Positions 1-9,500 of a stretch of DNA of 12,633 nt are shown here, piece by piece (position 1 is the first letter of the stretch; each line of letters begins with the position of its first letter). The notes under the pieces were generated by a model. That model did no database searches. It was given only the letters and a program-made list of their open reading frames with translations, and had not been told where the DNA came from. The stretch is taken from the NCBI GenBank assembly GCA_025765615.1, contig JAIVFJ010000727.1:1-12633 (forward strand). The letters are read 5' to 3'. The DNA comes from Zopfochytrium polystomum (Eukaryota > Chytridiomycota > Chytridiomycetes > Chytridiales > Chytridiaceae). Both the position numbers and the translations under genes were made by a program.

Positions 1-120
1 TCGTTGCTTTCTCTCTGTCTCGGCCGTCTGCCGCACAAGATGCAGTGTGCCTGATTTTCTCATCCGGTTTTTCTTGTCTCCCTTTCCATTCAGCAGCTGT
101 CGCTTCCGTCTGACTCTCTG

Positions 121-124
121 ACTC

Positions 125-160
<36 letters not shown>

Positions 161-395
161 CCTCTCTCTCCTCCTCTCTCTCTCTCTCTCTCTCTCTCCC
201 CCTCTCTCCTCTCCTCTCCTCCTCTCTCCCTCTCTCTCATTCCTTCTCTCTCCTCTCATCACTCGCTCCCATCTTCGCCCTCCTCTCTCGTCTTCTCCCA
301 CCCCCTTTTCCCCCCCCTCTCTATCTATTCCCTTTCTTTTCTTTGTCTTCGCCTTCCCTCCCTCTCCCTGTCACCCCCCCGACCTCGTTGATCAC
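121..395. repeat. Pyrimidine-rich low-complexity tract upstream of the receptor gene
   Basis: Runs of CTGT, CT and C-rich sequence, almost purely pyrimidine on the + strand, broken by a few purines. It sits directly upstream of the receptor gene and probably covers part of its promoter or 5' leader; CT-rich blocks are common upstream of fungal genes. No TATA box could be assigned. Bases 1-120 hold nothing recognisable. Confidence 0.8.
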
Positions 396-483
396 CCACC
401 ACTGTCCTTCCTGCCCAACAGCAACAACGACATTCCGACTAAGCGGAGCAGACGACTATTCAACCACTTCTTCTCCCAATCTG

Positions 484-2744
484 ATGCGTCTTTTCCTTTC
501 GCCGCTGCGGGGTGGGTAGCTACCACCGCGGCATTCGCCGCTCCACTCGTCGAAGCCGCCACAGCCATTCAAGGAACTCAGTGCACCGCCTACTCTTACA
601 ATGGCACTCTGTGTCCAGCCTCCGTCATGACGTACTCAACCTCAGTTCCCACAGCGAACCAGCTGCAACAGAAGCCGCCCTCAGCAGCAATCTGGGTCTG
701 TCCAAATAGCCAAGGAGGACACTATTGCTTCAATAGTCTTGTAGCCCTGGCTTGCGCAGCGGCCTTCCCTCATGTGATAAAGAAAGGTAGGCGGAACCGT
801 ATCACCTGTTTTTCTTTTATCTCTGACGAACGCTTGCTACATAGGTGTTACGAAGTTCCTTGCAAGTCATCCTGTCAAACGGCAGTCTCCACGTGCAGTG
901 CATTTTGCGCAGGCCAAGAACCTTGTTAGCGTGCTGAATGCGGCGGTCCAAAACTGTGAGCAGCTCTCCTCAGCCGACACCCCGATCCTCTGCCAGACAC
1001 CAATTGTTGCCTTGCACCTGCTGTTATAAAGCGGCAGCTGCAACAAATGGAACTACACACACCACCCCGACTACGACGACGTCGATCCCGTCAGTGTGGC
1101 CCGAAGTTTTCAAGCCAGCATCCAACCTTAACTTCACCTCCACCTCCACCCAACTGTGCGGCTTCGGGTTGCTGTGTGCCCTGCCCCGCCACGAACTACT
1201 TTTATCTCCCTCCGGCAAATACGATGCCGTTGTTACGATGGATATCGTTCTGAATCTGATCTCCTCCACCCTAATGGCTTACGTCGCCGTGTCCTGGTCA
1301 GTTCTGCCTGGCCGTCGCACTCACCCAGGAGACATTGTTCCTCCATTTCAGTACGTTGTCAAACCTTTCCAATGGCACAGTCCACTCTAACTTGATTCAC
1401 CCAGGTTTGGCAAATATGGTATGGCACTCCTGCCATTATTTCCTTCTTGGCCACCCTCAGCGCATCCATGTGCGGACGAAGTTACTTTAGCAACCTCATC
1501 GAACAATGTTCTTTGTGGTGTGATGGGCGCAATTCTTGTTCTTGCGATCAACGCGGCAGTGTACTGGGCTGCGTACATGATCTTCAACTTGCATGCGACC
1601 ATTGTCTGGCGATCGTCCATCTTCGAGCGCTTCAAGCCCCTTGGCGTAGTGTTTCTTGCTGGGGAGTTGCCGCGGTGTCACGTTTATCCCTCTTTTGCCT
1701 GAACAAGGTCGATGCCTCGAGTGGTTTTGCTTGCGTCGTTGCTCCGGACAGTGCGAACTTATTGCTCTTTACTATGACTGGAAATCTTTCGCGTTCCCTG
1801 CCTTTTTCAGCAATACGGCCACTATGATCTACATCATCGTTGTGGCTCGCGCCTCCACTACATCGCAAGGCTGGCACGCAAGGGTCCTCGTGGAATGCAA
1901 ATCAAGATGGTGTAAAGCCAGTCTCAGCACGCCGGCAGATTTTATCTCTCCTGAAACTGAATTGGCGCGCGCTACTTTTGGGTTTAACCTTTATTTTGGC
2001 GTACACTACCTACTTCATCTTTTTCAACTTGCTCGTGATTCCAAACTCGAACGTCAACTCGACAACCCCGTGGGTTCAGGAATGGTCGGCTTGCGTTCTT
2101 TCTTCGACTGCGGCTACAAACCAAGACACACAAACCGAATGTGCGAACAAAGTTGCGAAACAAAATGTTCCTGCCTATGGTCTTCTGGTCTTCGCGAACA
2201 TTATAACGTCGACCGTCGGAACTATCACGTTCTTCATCTTTGGGCGCAAACCTTCAAGTATTGCAAGACTGGATTCTTCAATTCCAACGCTGCTGCGGCG
2301 GAGGCCGACGGCGCAGCCAGGCTGACGAGGCGATGCAGGTGTATGAACAGCGGCAAGTTGCATCACCTCCAGCACAGAAGTACTCTTCACAAGACATGTA
2401 CAGCCAGCAATCCTCTCAGCTCAACAGTGGCTCTTACTACGTTGCCCCCACTACATGGGCAGCGGGCAGCCGCAGTCGACCCGTACCAAGCCCAACAGCA
2501 GAGCCAATTTTCCACACCGACTTACCCACAATCTGGCTTGAACAGTGGGTCAAACTACTCTTACCCGTACGGCCCAACAGGCACAGTCGCACCTTACGCA
2601 AATGGACAGGGGATGTCTGGAGCCGGTATCCAAACCATGCAGCAACCGCCCTTGCAACAATCAGCTATTACGGCCTCTCCTCAACCCCAGCAGCAAGCCT
2701 ACGCGGGTTGGTCAGTACGGCCAACGGCAGTGGTAGTTCGTTAA
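484..2744 (+). CDS. Frizzled/Smoothened-like seven-transmembrane receptor with N-terminal Cys-rich domain, frame-disrupted
   Basis: Probable plasma-membrane receptor of the Frizzled/Smoothened-like class; the ligand is unknown. Starting at ATG 484 (MRLFLSP), one frame change gives a hydrophobic Ala-rich signal-like stretch (to about 570). A Cys-rich ectodomain follows (about 575-1000) with FNSLVALACAAAFPH and PCKSSCQTAVSTC. A Ser/Thr-rich linker and CAASGCCVPCPA come just before helix 1 (about 1230-1320), followed by the motif LPGRRTHPGDIV. Later helices are seen near 1505-1620, 1630-1705, 1780-1845, 1960-2045 and 2170-2245, with PQRI then CADEV between helices 2 and 3. The cytoplasmic tail (2290-2744) is Gln/Ser/Tyr/Pro-rich. 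At least ten one-base frame changes interrupt it (for example near 505, 905, 1255, 1345, 1470, 1655, 1675, 1700, 1770, 2260, 2460), yet the conserved segments continue across each. The stop is at 2742-2744, or at 2734-2736 in another frame. The family call is strong from the order of motifs; the exact protein cannot be read. Confidence 0.8.
787..844 (+). other. Probable intron in the receptor Cys-rich domain
   Basis: GTAGGC at 787 and a TAG acceptor at 842-844 bound a 58-nt, pyrimidine-rich, AT-richer segment between two Cys-rich coding pieces. Splicing alone does not restore the frame that reads YEVPCKSSC, so either another indel lies nearby or the donor differs. Confidence 0.5.
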
Positions 2745-3654
2745 TCTTTGCACGACTCTCCGCCCTTTTTGCCCATCCTTCATAATGCGTGTGCCGGCCT
2801 TCCCTGTTGTTTCTCGCTCCTGAAGTTGGCAGCGGTCTACTGACTTTTCGAGTTGGTTCTTTCCCGTTTTCCTTTTAACGCTTGTCTATCCTGCCTTGCC
2901 TATTCTCATGGCACCAATTTTACTGGAGTCAATGCTTCGCCTCTACTGTCACGAAAGATCTCGGACAGTTGTAGCCAGCCTCCTGGGTAGTGTTCTGTCC
3001 GTCGAAAGTGGGGTCGTTTAGAGTGTCTATTTCTCTTTCCTTGGAATGAATTGATGAGAGACTTGCATTGAAAATTTGTTTAAATTGGCACTTCTCCCCG
3101 CTCGAACAGCAATCCCCGCCCGAGCTACCCCTTCCAACCATGCGCGCTATCAGCCTTTTGAAGGCTTATAGGCTCTTTGAGAGAACATGTCCCTGTTTGT
3201 GCGAATATATACTGGTAGGGCAACTAGTTTCTGCTCCCACAGGCGGCGCGACCGATGCCCAGAGGCAGGACCAGAGCTGCCCTGCCCGACGGATCCGCCA
3301 GTTTTCCAAGATAGATTTATAATGATGTGCCATTGCTTTGGCTGTAACCCCCAAAGGCTGTCTTCAGTTCATGGAAGACCTAAATAAGAACCGACCAGGC
3401 AGGCCCACATCCTTCCACGAGCTCAACCTTAAAAAAAAAAAAATTTAAAAAAAAATCGAATTTGCCAAGTTTTTCGACTTGTGGTAAAACTGCTGAAACA
3501 GGCGTGAAAGCTTTCTCCACTATTTTAGACGAGCGACAACGACCCCAAAGAAACAGACAACGACAAAAAAAGTACAAAAATTATAATGAAAAGGAAACAG
3601 AAGTGTTTAGAAAAATAAATGAGAGGATCAGTGGTCATTGACAACAGCATCAAG
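2745..3654. other. Gene-poor stretch after the receptor gene
   Basis: I recognise no gene here. The first part should be the 3' untranslated region of the receptor gene; no AATAAA was found close to the stop. Short open frames on both strands (for example 3068-3322 +, 2929-3141 -) have no recognisable motifs or splice pattern. The A-rich tract at 3431-3455 is listed separately. Confidence 0.6.
3431..3455 (+). repeat. A-rich tract (A13-T3-A9)
   Basis: Thirteen A, then TTT, then nine A. It could be a poly(A) remnant of a retroposed sequence or, read on the other strand, T-runs downstream of the Fanzor-like relic. No target-site duplication was found around it. Confidence 0.8.
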
Positions 3655-3682
3655 TTAACACAAACCGGACACATTAACAAGG

Positions 3683-3704
3683 TCCCCTCTAAAGGGGATT
3701 TTTT
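3683..3704. other. Perfect 6-bp hairpin followed by T6
   Basis: TCCCCT (3683-3688), loop CTAA, then AGGGGA (3693-3698) and six T (3699-3704) on the + strand. It lies within the last codons of the Fanzor-like relic. It resembles an intrinsic or Pol III-style terminator on +, or a structured element end. Whether it functions is unknown. Confidence 0.5.
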
Positions 3705-3846
3705 GTCTCTCCACACATGAAATATTGGATTGTCCCATACATGTTGACAGCAGCCACGATGTCACAGTCCTACATGGTTTTCTGAGGCTGTTGACCTCAG
3801 GATTGCATCAACTGGGACCGCGACTGTCATTGGCTGTTGTTTCGCT

Positions 3847-3880
3847 CTACACAGACTCGACATCGTTGCATTGGTTAGAA

Positions 3881-3965
<85 letters not shown>

Positions 3966-4106
3966 AGATAGAGAGAGAGAGGAGATAGAGAGAGAGAGAT
4001 AGAGAGAGAGAGATAGAGCGAGAGCGAGACAGAGAGAGAAGTAAGTCAGTACGCCAATGGGACTATGTAAAGAGCAGCAGGACGTGCCATGACACTCTGA
4101 ACTTAC
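3847..4106 (-). other. Putative intron in the Fanzor-like relic, containing the microsatellite
   Basis: On the - strand a consensus donor GTAAGT (4101-4106) follows the Lys/Gly-rich stretch after RuvC-II. The long CT tract is then followed by CTAAC (3874-3878), a good branch-point match, and by candidate AG acceptors at 3857-3858, 3847-3848 and 3845-3846. Coding similarity resumes in the zinc-finger/RuvC-III segment. The exact acceptor cannot be fixed. Confidence 0.45.
3880..4035. repeat. (GA)n microsatellite with GATA/GAGC interruptions
   Basis: About 155 bp of nearly pure GA on the + strand (CT on -), with AGATAG and GAGCGAGAC variants at the right end. An open frame through it (Arg-Glu repeats) is an artefact of the repeat. 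It lies between the RuvC-II and RuvC-III pieces of the nuclease relic. Confidence 0.95.
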
Positions 4107-5192
4107 TTGCCACCTTTCTTCTTTCTCCCTTTCGGAGCTTCCCCCTGTTGGTCCTGCTTTGATGTGCAGAACCTCATCAATGTCAACGACTTTGAGAACG
4201 AGCAGGTGCTTTTCGGGCCGCCTGTCGAAATATCAAATTGGGAACACACTGACCACGAAGGTGGGAAGAAGTGGCAGGATTGGAGAAGAACTTAGTCCTA
4301 TTTCCAATCGCTACCACAGTGTCTTCTTTTCTGGATTTCAAAGGGAGGTTGGATGTAATAATGTCAACTAAAAAATGAAACGGGAACACAAGCTTCCTCA
4401 CAAGAGAGTCAAAAGACGATGTGTTGAAGCGATATACTGCCTCTCAAGAAGTCAGTGCCAGTACCTCGCCTTGTTGCCAGTTTGGTTTGATTTTTTTTTT
4501 GTTCTAATTAATTTTTTGGAGGGGTTTAATAAATATTTAGTTTTCAATGAAAACACCTAGTGGTTGATAAGGTTGGAAATTATTACCAAAAAGGATTGAG
4601 CACAGAATATGATGAAGACAACATATTCTTCCATCCAAGGAGTCTTGGGTGTCATCAGAACTCGCTCCAACTCTTGGCGTCCAGCCTCTCAGCTCTCTTC
4701 TGGCATAGAGATTGGATTGTGGCCTGTCAACTCGTGCCACTCACTGTTGCCAATATGGACTGGCTTGAAGTGGGGAGATAGTCGCAAAAACAGCAGTTGC
4801 TGTCCTGGCCATGCTCACATGGATGTCGCTGTTCCACCAAGGCTTCTTGTCTTTGCGCTACAAAGCAGTCCCTGGTGTTAGGCGGAACTGAATGGTTAGC
4901 AGCAAGAGGCACAAGACGGACCCGAACCTATTGTGACTGTCAGTTATCATTCTCACGATGCCCATGGGAGAGGGAGCCACTGCCAATGCAGACCTGGGCG
5001 CTGGCTTGCGCTGATGACAAATACTCCGAGTATGAAGTGGAATGGAAACCCGGTGTCAACAGTTTTCCTCCTCCTCTGCCCAAGCAGATAATATAGGAGA
5101 GGTTTCACCCTGTGCCGGTCACGCTTGCCTAGCAACTATTACAGCGTGCATATCATCATCATGTATCAATAATTCATAACAGAGTTTTTTCT

Positions 5193-5217
5193 CCTTCTCT
5201 CCAAGTTGGGGAGAAGG
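5193..5217. other. Ten-base-pair inverted repeat (hairpin)
   Basis: CCTTCTCTCC (5193-5202) pairs with GGGGAGAAGG (5208-5217) around a 5-nt loop AAGTT; nine Watson-Crick pairs and one T-G. A T6 run precedes it at 5185-5190. It sits between the RuvC-I exon piece and the helical piece of the nuclease relic, where no coding similarity is seen. Confidence 0.6.
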
Positions 5218-5912
5218 ACCATTCACAAACACACATCTCCACTTCATTCACTCCTTCCACTCACTCACTCAGAGTAGACTGTTTACACCTGGTTTCCTCT
5301 TCCTTCTCTTTTTCACTCGACCTCCCCTGCTGTCGTCATCCTCAGCTTGCAAGGGGCTGTCATCATCCACATCGACTGTGTCTTCCCCAAATGTTTTTCT
5401 ATTCCTTGACACTGGTCCTGCTTGTCATCCTCATGCATAAAGTCATCATCATCAACATCTGCAGTGGCGTCCACATCCAAAGGCCGTGCTGCAGTCCGCG
5501 TACGAAGATCTTGAGGTGATGTGGACGTGAAGATGTCTCTCATGCCGGGATCAGCAATGACAAGTGGATAATCGCCAAGTTTTGTCCAGTCAAAGCGTTC
5601 TCCACTGCTGTGAGTTTTCTTCTTCTTCTCCACATATCTCTTGACCAGAAACGAGATGCTGTGACTGTCAGTGGCGATGGTGCCTGTGAAGAACTTTTCA
5701 CTGACTTTTTGGTTGCTGACCAGCGTGGCAGGAGTCCCGGGAGCCTTTGGAAGCGCTTCTATTTCAGGTCATGACTTGATTGTGAAATTCTTTGTTGGTT
5801 GCAGCCTTGGTAAAGCAGACACAGTTGCAGGGTTGGGTTTGTGACAGGAAAGAAAAAAATTTTTTAGGAAGAGTGGTAAGTTTGTGCAGTGAACAAAGAA
5901 TGGATGATTCAG

Positions 5913-6045
5913 CTTACTTTGAGCGCTGAGAAAGTAGCACTTGAAGTAGCCATCGTAACAGGCGCGCAGCCCTTTGGGGTCCGGCAGGCAAAAGGCCCCC
6001 GTGCGAGCAATGCGTTGATGAGGTAAACTTGGAAGGGACCCCTTT
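5913..6045 (-). other. Exon-like Cys-rich segment ending in a GTAAGC donor
   Basis: On the - strand one frame reads AFCLPDPKGLRACYDGYFKC and ends LSAQ directly before GTAAGC, a good fungal 5' splice site. A frame upstream reads VYLINALLARG and joins it with a one-base shift. I do not recognise a family. It could be the N-terminal exon of the adjacent nuclease relic (the right strand and about the right distance) or a fragment of an unrelated Cys-rich protein. Confidence 0.3.
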
Positions 6046-6507
6046 CTTATGACCTGCCCTACGAGCTGCGATGGGCGCGGTGGGTGTCTGGTGTTGAGGA
6101 CGACAGAGATGGCGGCCAGTCGCGCACCCCTCCAAGAAAAAAAGCAATAAAAGCAACCGAGTTAGGGCAACCTCTATATTTCGCCGACATCCCCTTTCTA
6201 CGGATTGCGGTGTGCTTGTGGGGAGTCGACAATGCACACAAAGAAATGCCTCCTTTAAGAAGTTAGGAACAGATAATAAAAGCCCAGTTCGCGAAAATGA
6301 GAGGGAAAGAAATAAGTTGGCCGCAAGAAACCCTGGCAGCATTCATAGGTAAGGTGCAGGACTGGCGGCCGAAAGGTGTCACAGTAGCGAGGGAGAAAAA
6401 AAAAGAGAATGGCCCAACTTGGCACAGACTAACGAAGAAAAAGCAAACGGAATTTTGGTTGAGTGGGCGCTGGGGAGAGAGCGCCACATGAAAACGGAAG
6501 TGCGCGC
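6046..6507. other. No gene recognised; 3' flank of the WSC gene
   Basis: Short overlapping frames on both strands lack motifs. The right part should be the 3' untranslated region of the - strand WSC-domain gene that ends at 6508. Confidence 0.5.
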
Positions 6508-9500
6508 CTATAAAGAGGAGACCACTTGATACACGCTGAGCGCGTTCCCGCCACCGCAGATCGCCGTCGAATCGCCGTTGCACGCCATATTGCAGTTTGT
6601 CGACGCGACGCGTTGGAACGAATTCGTCCCGCTGCAGTAGCATTCACCGCCGTACTCGATGCCGAAGAAGGCGAGAGTGCCGTTTCCGTACACACGCGCC
6701 ACCTGGCGCGAGCCTGGAATCTACATTCATGTTCCGCTGGCAGATCTGGTAGCACAGAGCGACCGACATGGACGAAAACTCCGTAGAGTTTTGCACGCTC
6801 CCCGCCAAAAGGCGCGACGAGTTGATGTTGTCCGTCAGGCAGCCAATGCTGGTGTACTTGGCGGTTGAGGCGGCCGTTTGTGACGGCGCCTCCGACGACG
6901 ACGGGGTCGCTGATTGGGAAGTTGAGGACGACGACGACGACGACGACGACGGGGCGTTGTACTGGTACACGGATAGTGCGTTCGGCCCGCCGCAGATCGT
7001 CGTCGAGTCGCCTTTGCAGGTCATTGTGCAAGCTGTCGACACCGACCTGGTGAAGTTGGACGTGCTGCTGCAGAAGCATTCTTGAGAGTATTCTACTCCA
7101 AGGAACAAAGGGCCGACCGGAGAGAGACGCGCGTCGGTCTGGCGGGCTTCCAAGCAAATGGCAGCACAGAGAGGAATCGTCATAACTGGGCTTGTTGTGT
7201 CGTTTTGGAAACCACCTTGCAAGGTGCGCTGACCATTTACATTGTCAGCATAGCACTCAAGGTGGGGACCAGTCAGCGACGCTTGCTATTCCTGAAGGTG
7301 TCGGAGAAGCCACAGCGGAAGATGACGAGGACGTTGGCGCGGAGGTTGCGTTGGGGGCTGACGGGGTGTACTGATACACAGACAGAGCACTAGGGCCGCC
7401 GCACACGGTCAGAGCGTCACCGCGACAAGCCATGGTGCAAGCTGTAGAAGGCGAACGAGTGAAGGTGGAAGAGCTGCTGCATAACATTCCTGGGAGTACT
7501 CAACCCCTAAGAATAGAGAACCAGTCGGCGAAGGCGCGAGTCGGTTTTACGGGCTTCCAGGCAGATTGTTGCGCAAAGGGGAATTGTCATGACAGGGTAG
7601 TTGTGTCGTTTTGGAAACCGCCTGGAAGTGTGTGGGTTCCGTTGATGTTGTCGCCGAGGCAGTCCACGAAGGTCCAATCGGAGACGTTTGCAACGCCGAT
7701 TGGTGTCGGTACTGCAGAGGGTGTAGCCGTCGTCGTCGAGGTTGACGTGGGCAAGCTCGACGACCCATCCCGCTTGTATACAGTCAATTGCATTTGGTCC
7801 ACCGCAGGCCGTCGTTGCGTCGCCGTTGCAAGCCAGTGTGCATGCAGTGCTCAGTGTATGTTGAACGAGGAAGTGCCGCTGCAGTAGCACTCCTGCGCAT
7901 ACTCGACACCAAAAAATAGTTCTGATCCGTACCATTTACCGCCTGCCAACAGATCGGGAGCGACGCCGAGCTTCTCGGAACAGATTTGGGCGCATAGAGG
8001 GAGAGTCATGTTTGCACTAGTGCTCGAATTTTGGTACCCTCCCGCAAATAGACGACCGTTGAAGTTGTCCACCAAGCAGCCGACGTAAGAATATCCGGTG
8101 ATATTTGGCCGTAATCAAAGGCGTTCCTGAATTCCACCACCACCACCACCACCGCCACCAGCAGGAGGTGGCGTCGGAGTGGGCGACCCGGTGTACGCAT
8201 AATTGTAGAACACATCTAGGGCATTCGGACCGCCGCAGTTTTCAGTTGCGTCGCCGTTGCAGGGAGTGCGCGTGCTGTTCTTGTAGCACGTGTCGATGGT
8301 GCTTGCTGCGACCGAGCTGCCTCCATAACACTCGCCCTTGTATTCTAGCCCACACCACTGAAGGCCAGCCGCTTCACAAAGACTGAGGCAAATCTCAACA
8401 GTCATGTACGGCGATGCAGAGCCAGTTACACCTGTAGGGAGTGTGCGTGGGTTGCTGTCGTAGAAGCAGTTCATGTACGCCCATCCAGTCGAAACGTTCG
8501 AGAAGATATTGTGATTGATTTGGTGTGGTGGGTAAGTCACTCCCTCAAAGTTGAGGATTTGAAGGCCAGATGTGGCATCATCCGTGTTGAGAACATATTC
8601 TCCGGTGGAGGTTGTGTTTGGAGTGGCGATAGGAATGAGTCCGTTCGCGAATGTGACTGAGAAGGTAATATTGCCTCCAGGCTGGAATCTGCTGACCTCA
8701 TAACAGCCGTTTCTGGGGCTGTTATATTTCCTGAAAGTGGGAGCTTACTCTTGGTTATAGTTAAAAACTGTTGCCACCAATATTCTTGAGAATAACGATG
8801 CGGCTCTTGCGACTGCCACGACGTCAACGGTGAGAAAGTCATGTTGAGGTTGCTGCCGAACGTTCCGTCAGGATTCTGGGTCAAAATCTGAAGAACAGGC
8901 GGGCCTGCCGAGGATCCCGTCAAAAGAACGTCCAGGGAACCGCCGTTCGAGCCCACTGCGAATGTCGAGCTGTACTTCCCATCAGTCTTGGGGTCGAAGA
9001 GCACCGACACAGTTACAGAGCCTCCTGAGGGCAAGACGGTTCCAACTGCAGGAGCGTCTACTACGGTGAATCCGCCGCTGGGAAGGCCTACAGATGTGAA
9101 GGTCAGAGGCTTGGCTCCGTTGTTTCCAACGATGAGAGTTTTCCGGAACGGTCCAGACCCAGTGACAACTCCTTCGAAATTCAAGTTCGTCGGGCTGAGC
9201 GCAAGGTTCGGGCCGTTAACAATTCCAGAACCACGAAGGGCAGCAAATGTTAAAACAGTGGCTGTCCCCTTCGTGGGATTCGTGGTGTAGTTTGTTGCGA
9301 GGTCTAGCGTGCCAGTTGCAGTGTACGTTCCTGTCGGAGTAAACTTGACGGTGAAAGAGAGTGTGCCTTCCGTGGAAAGTGTTGTTGGCAGCGTCGGCTT
9401 GGTGACGATGGTGAAATTGCCATTTGAAAAGGTGAATGACTTGACTAGCACTGGCAGTTGTGCAGTGAAGATCACGGTCAGAGTAGAGGTATTACCAATG

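Larger units (their letters stand above)
3655..5830 (-). pseudogene. Fanzor/TnpB-like RNA-guided nuclease relic (RuvC I-II-III motifs)
   Basis: Pieces of a Fanzor-type (eukaryotic TnpB) endonuclease lie in the correct order on the - strand. N-terminal side: FFTGTIATDSHSISFLVKR (5634-5693). RuvC-I: LVIADPGMRDIFT, with the catalytic-type Asp codon at 5550-5552. Helical linker: SEWHELTGHN (4716-4745) and TPKTPWMEEYVVF (4605-4655). RuvC-II: VVAIGN (4300-4317), then VVDIDE with Glu codon 4173-4175, continuing after a +1 shift as FCTSK, the family's DE[FY]xTS motif. Zinc-finger/RuvC-III: PCRT then CDIVAAVNMYG, Asp codon 3761-3763. A possible stop is TAA at 3655-3657. Several frame changes and in-frame stops break it, and the helical and zinc-finger parts are badly decayed. 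An acidic block followed by KKRRKRKPG comes after RuvC-I. In this family these motifs build the RuvC nuclease guided by an RNA from the element's end. I infer an inactive copy; the N-terminal limit is unknown. Confidence 0.65.

Noticed and set aside
121..395. CT-rich region as a CRISPR or satellite array
   Set aside because: There is no repeat-spacer structure; it is simple pyrimidine low complexity.
3725..3988. Open frame with a long Arg-Glu repeat on the + strand
   Set aside because: The repeat comes only from the (GA)n microsatellite; the part before it matches nothing, while the opposite strand carries nuclease motifs.
4915..4932. tRNA T-arm-like GGTTCGGGTCC on the - strand
   Set aside because: The flanking bases do not form a T stem and no acceptor, D or anticodon arm could be found.
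6768..7085. Open frame on the + strand with an Asp run
   Set aside because: It is a shadow of the poly-Ser linker and WSC domains of the - strand gene.
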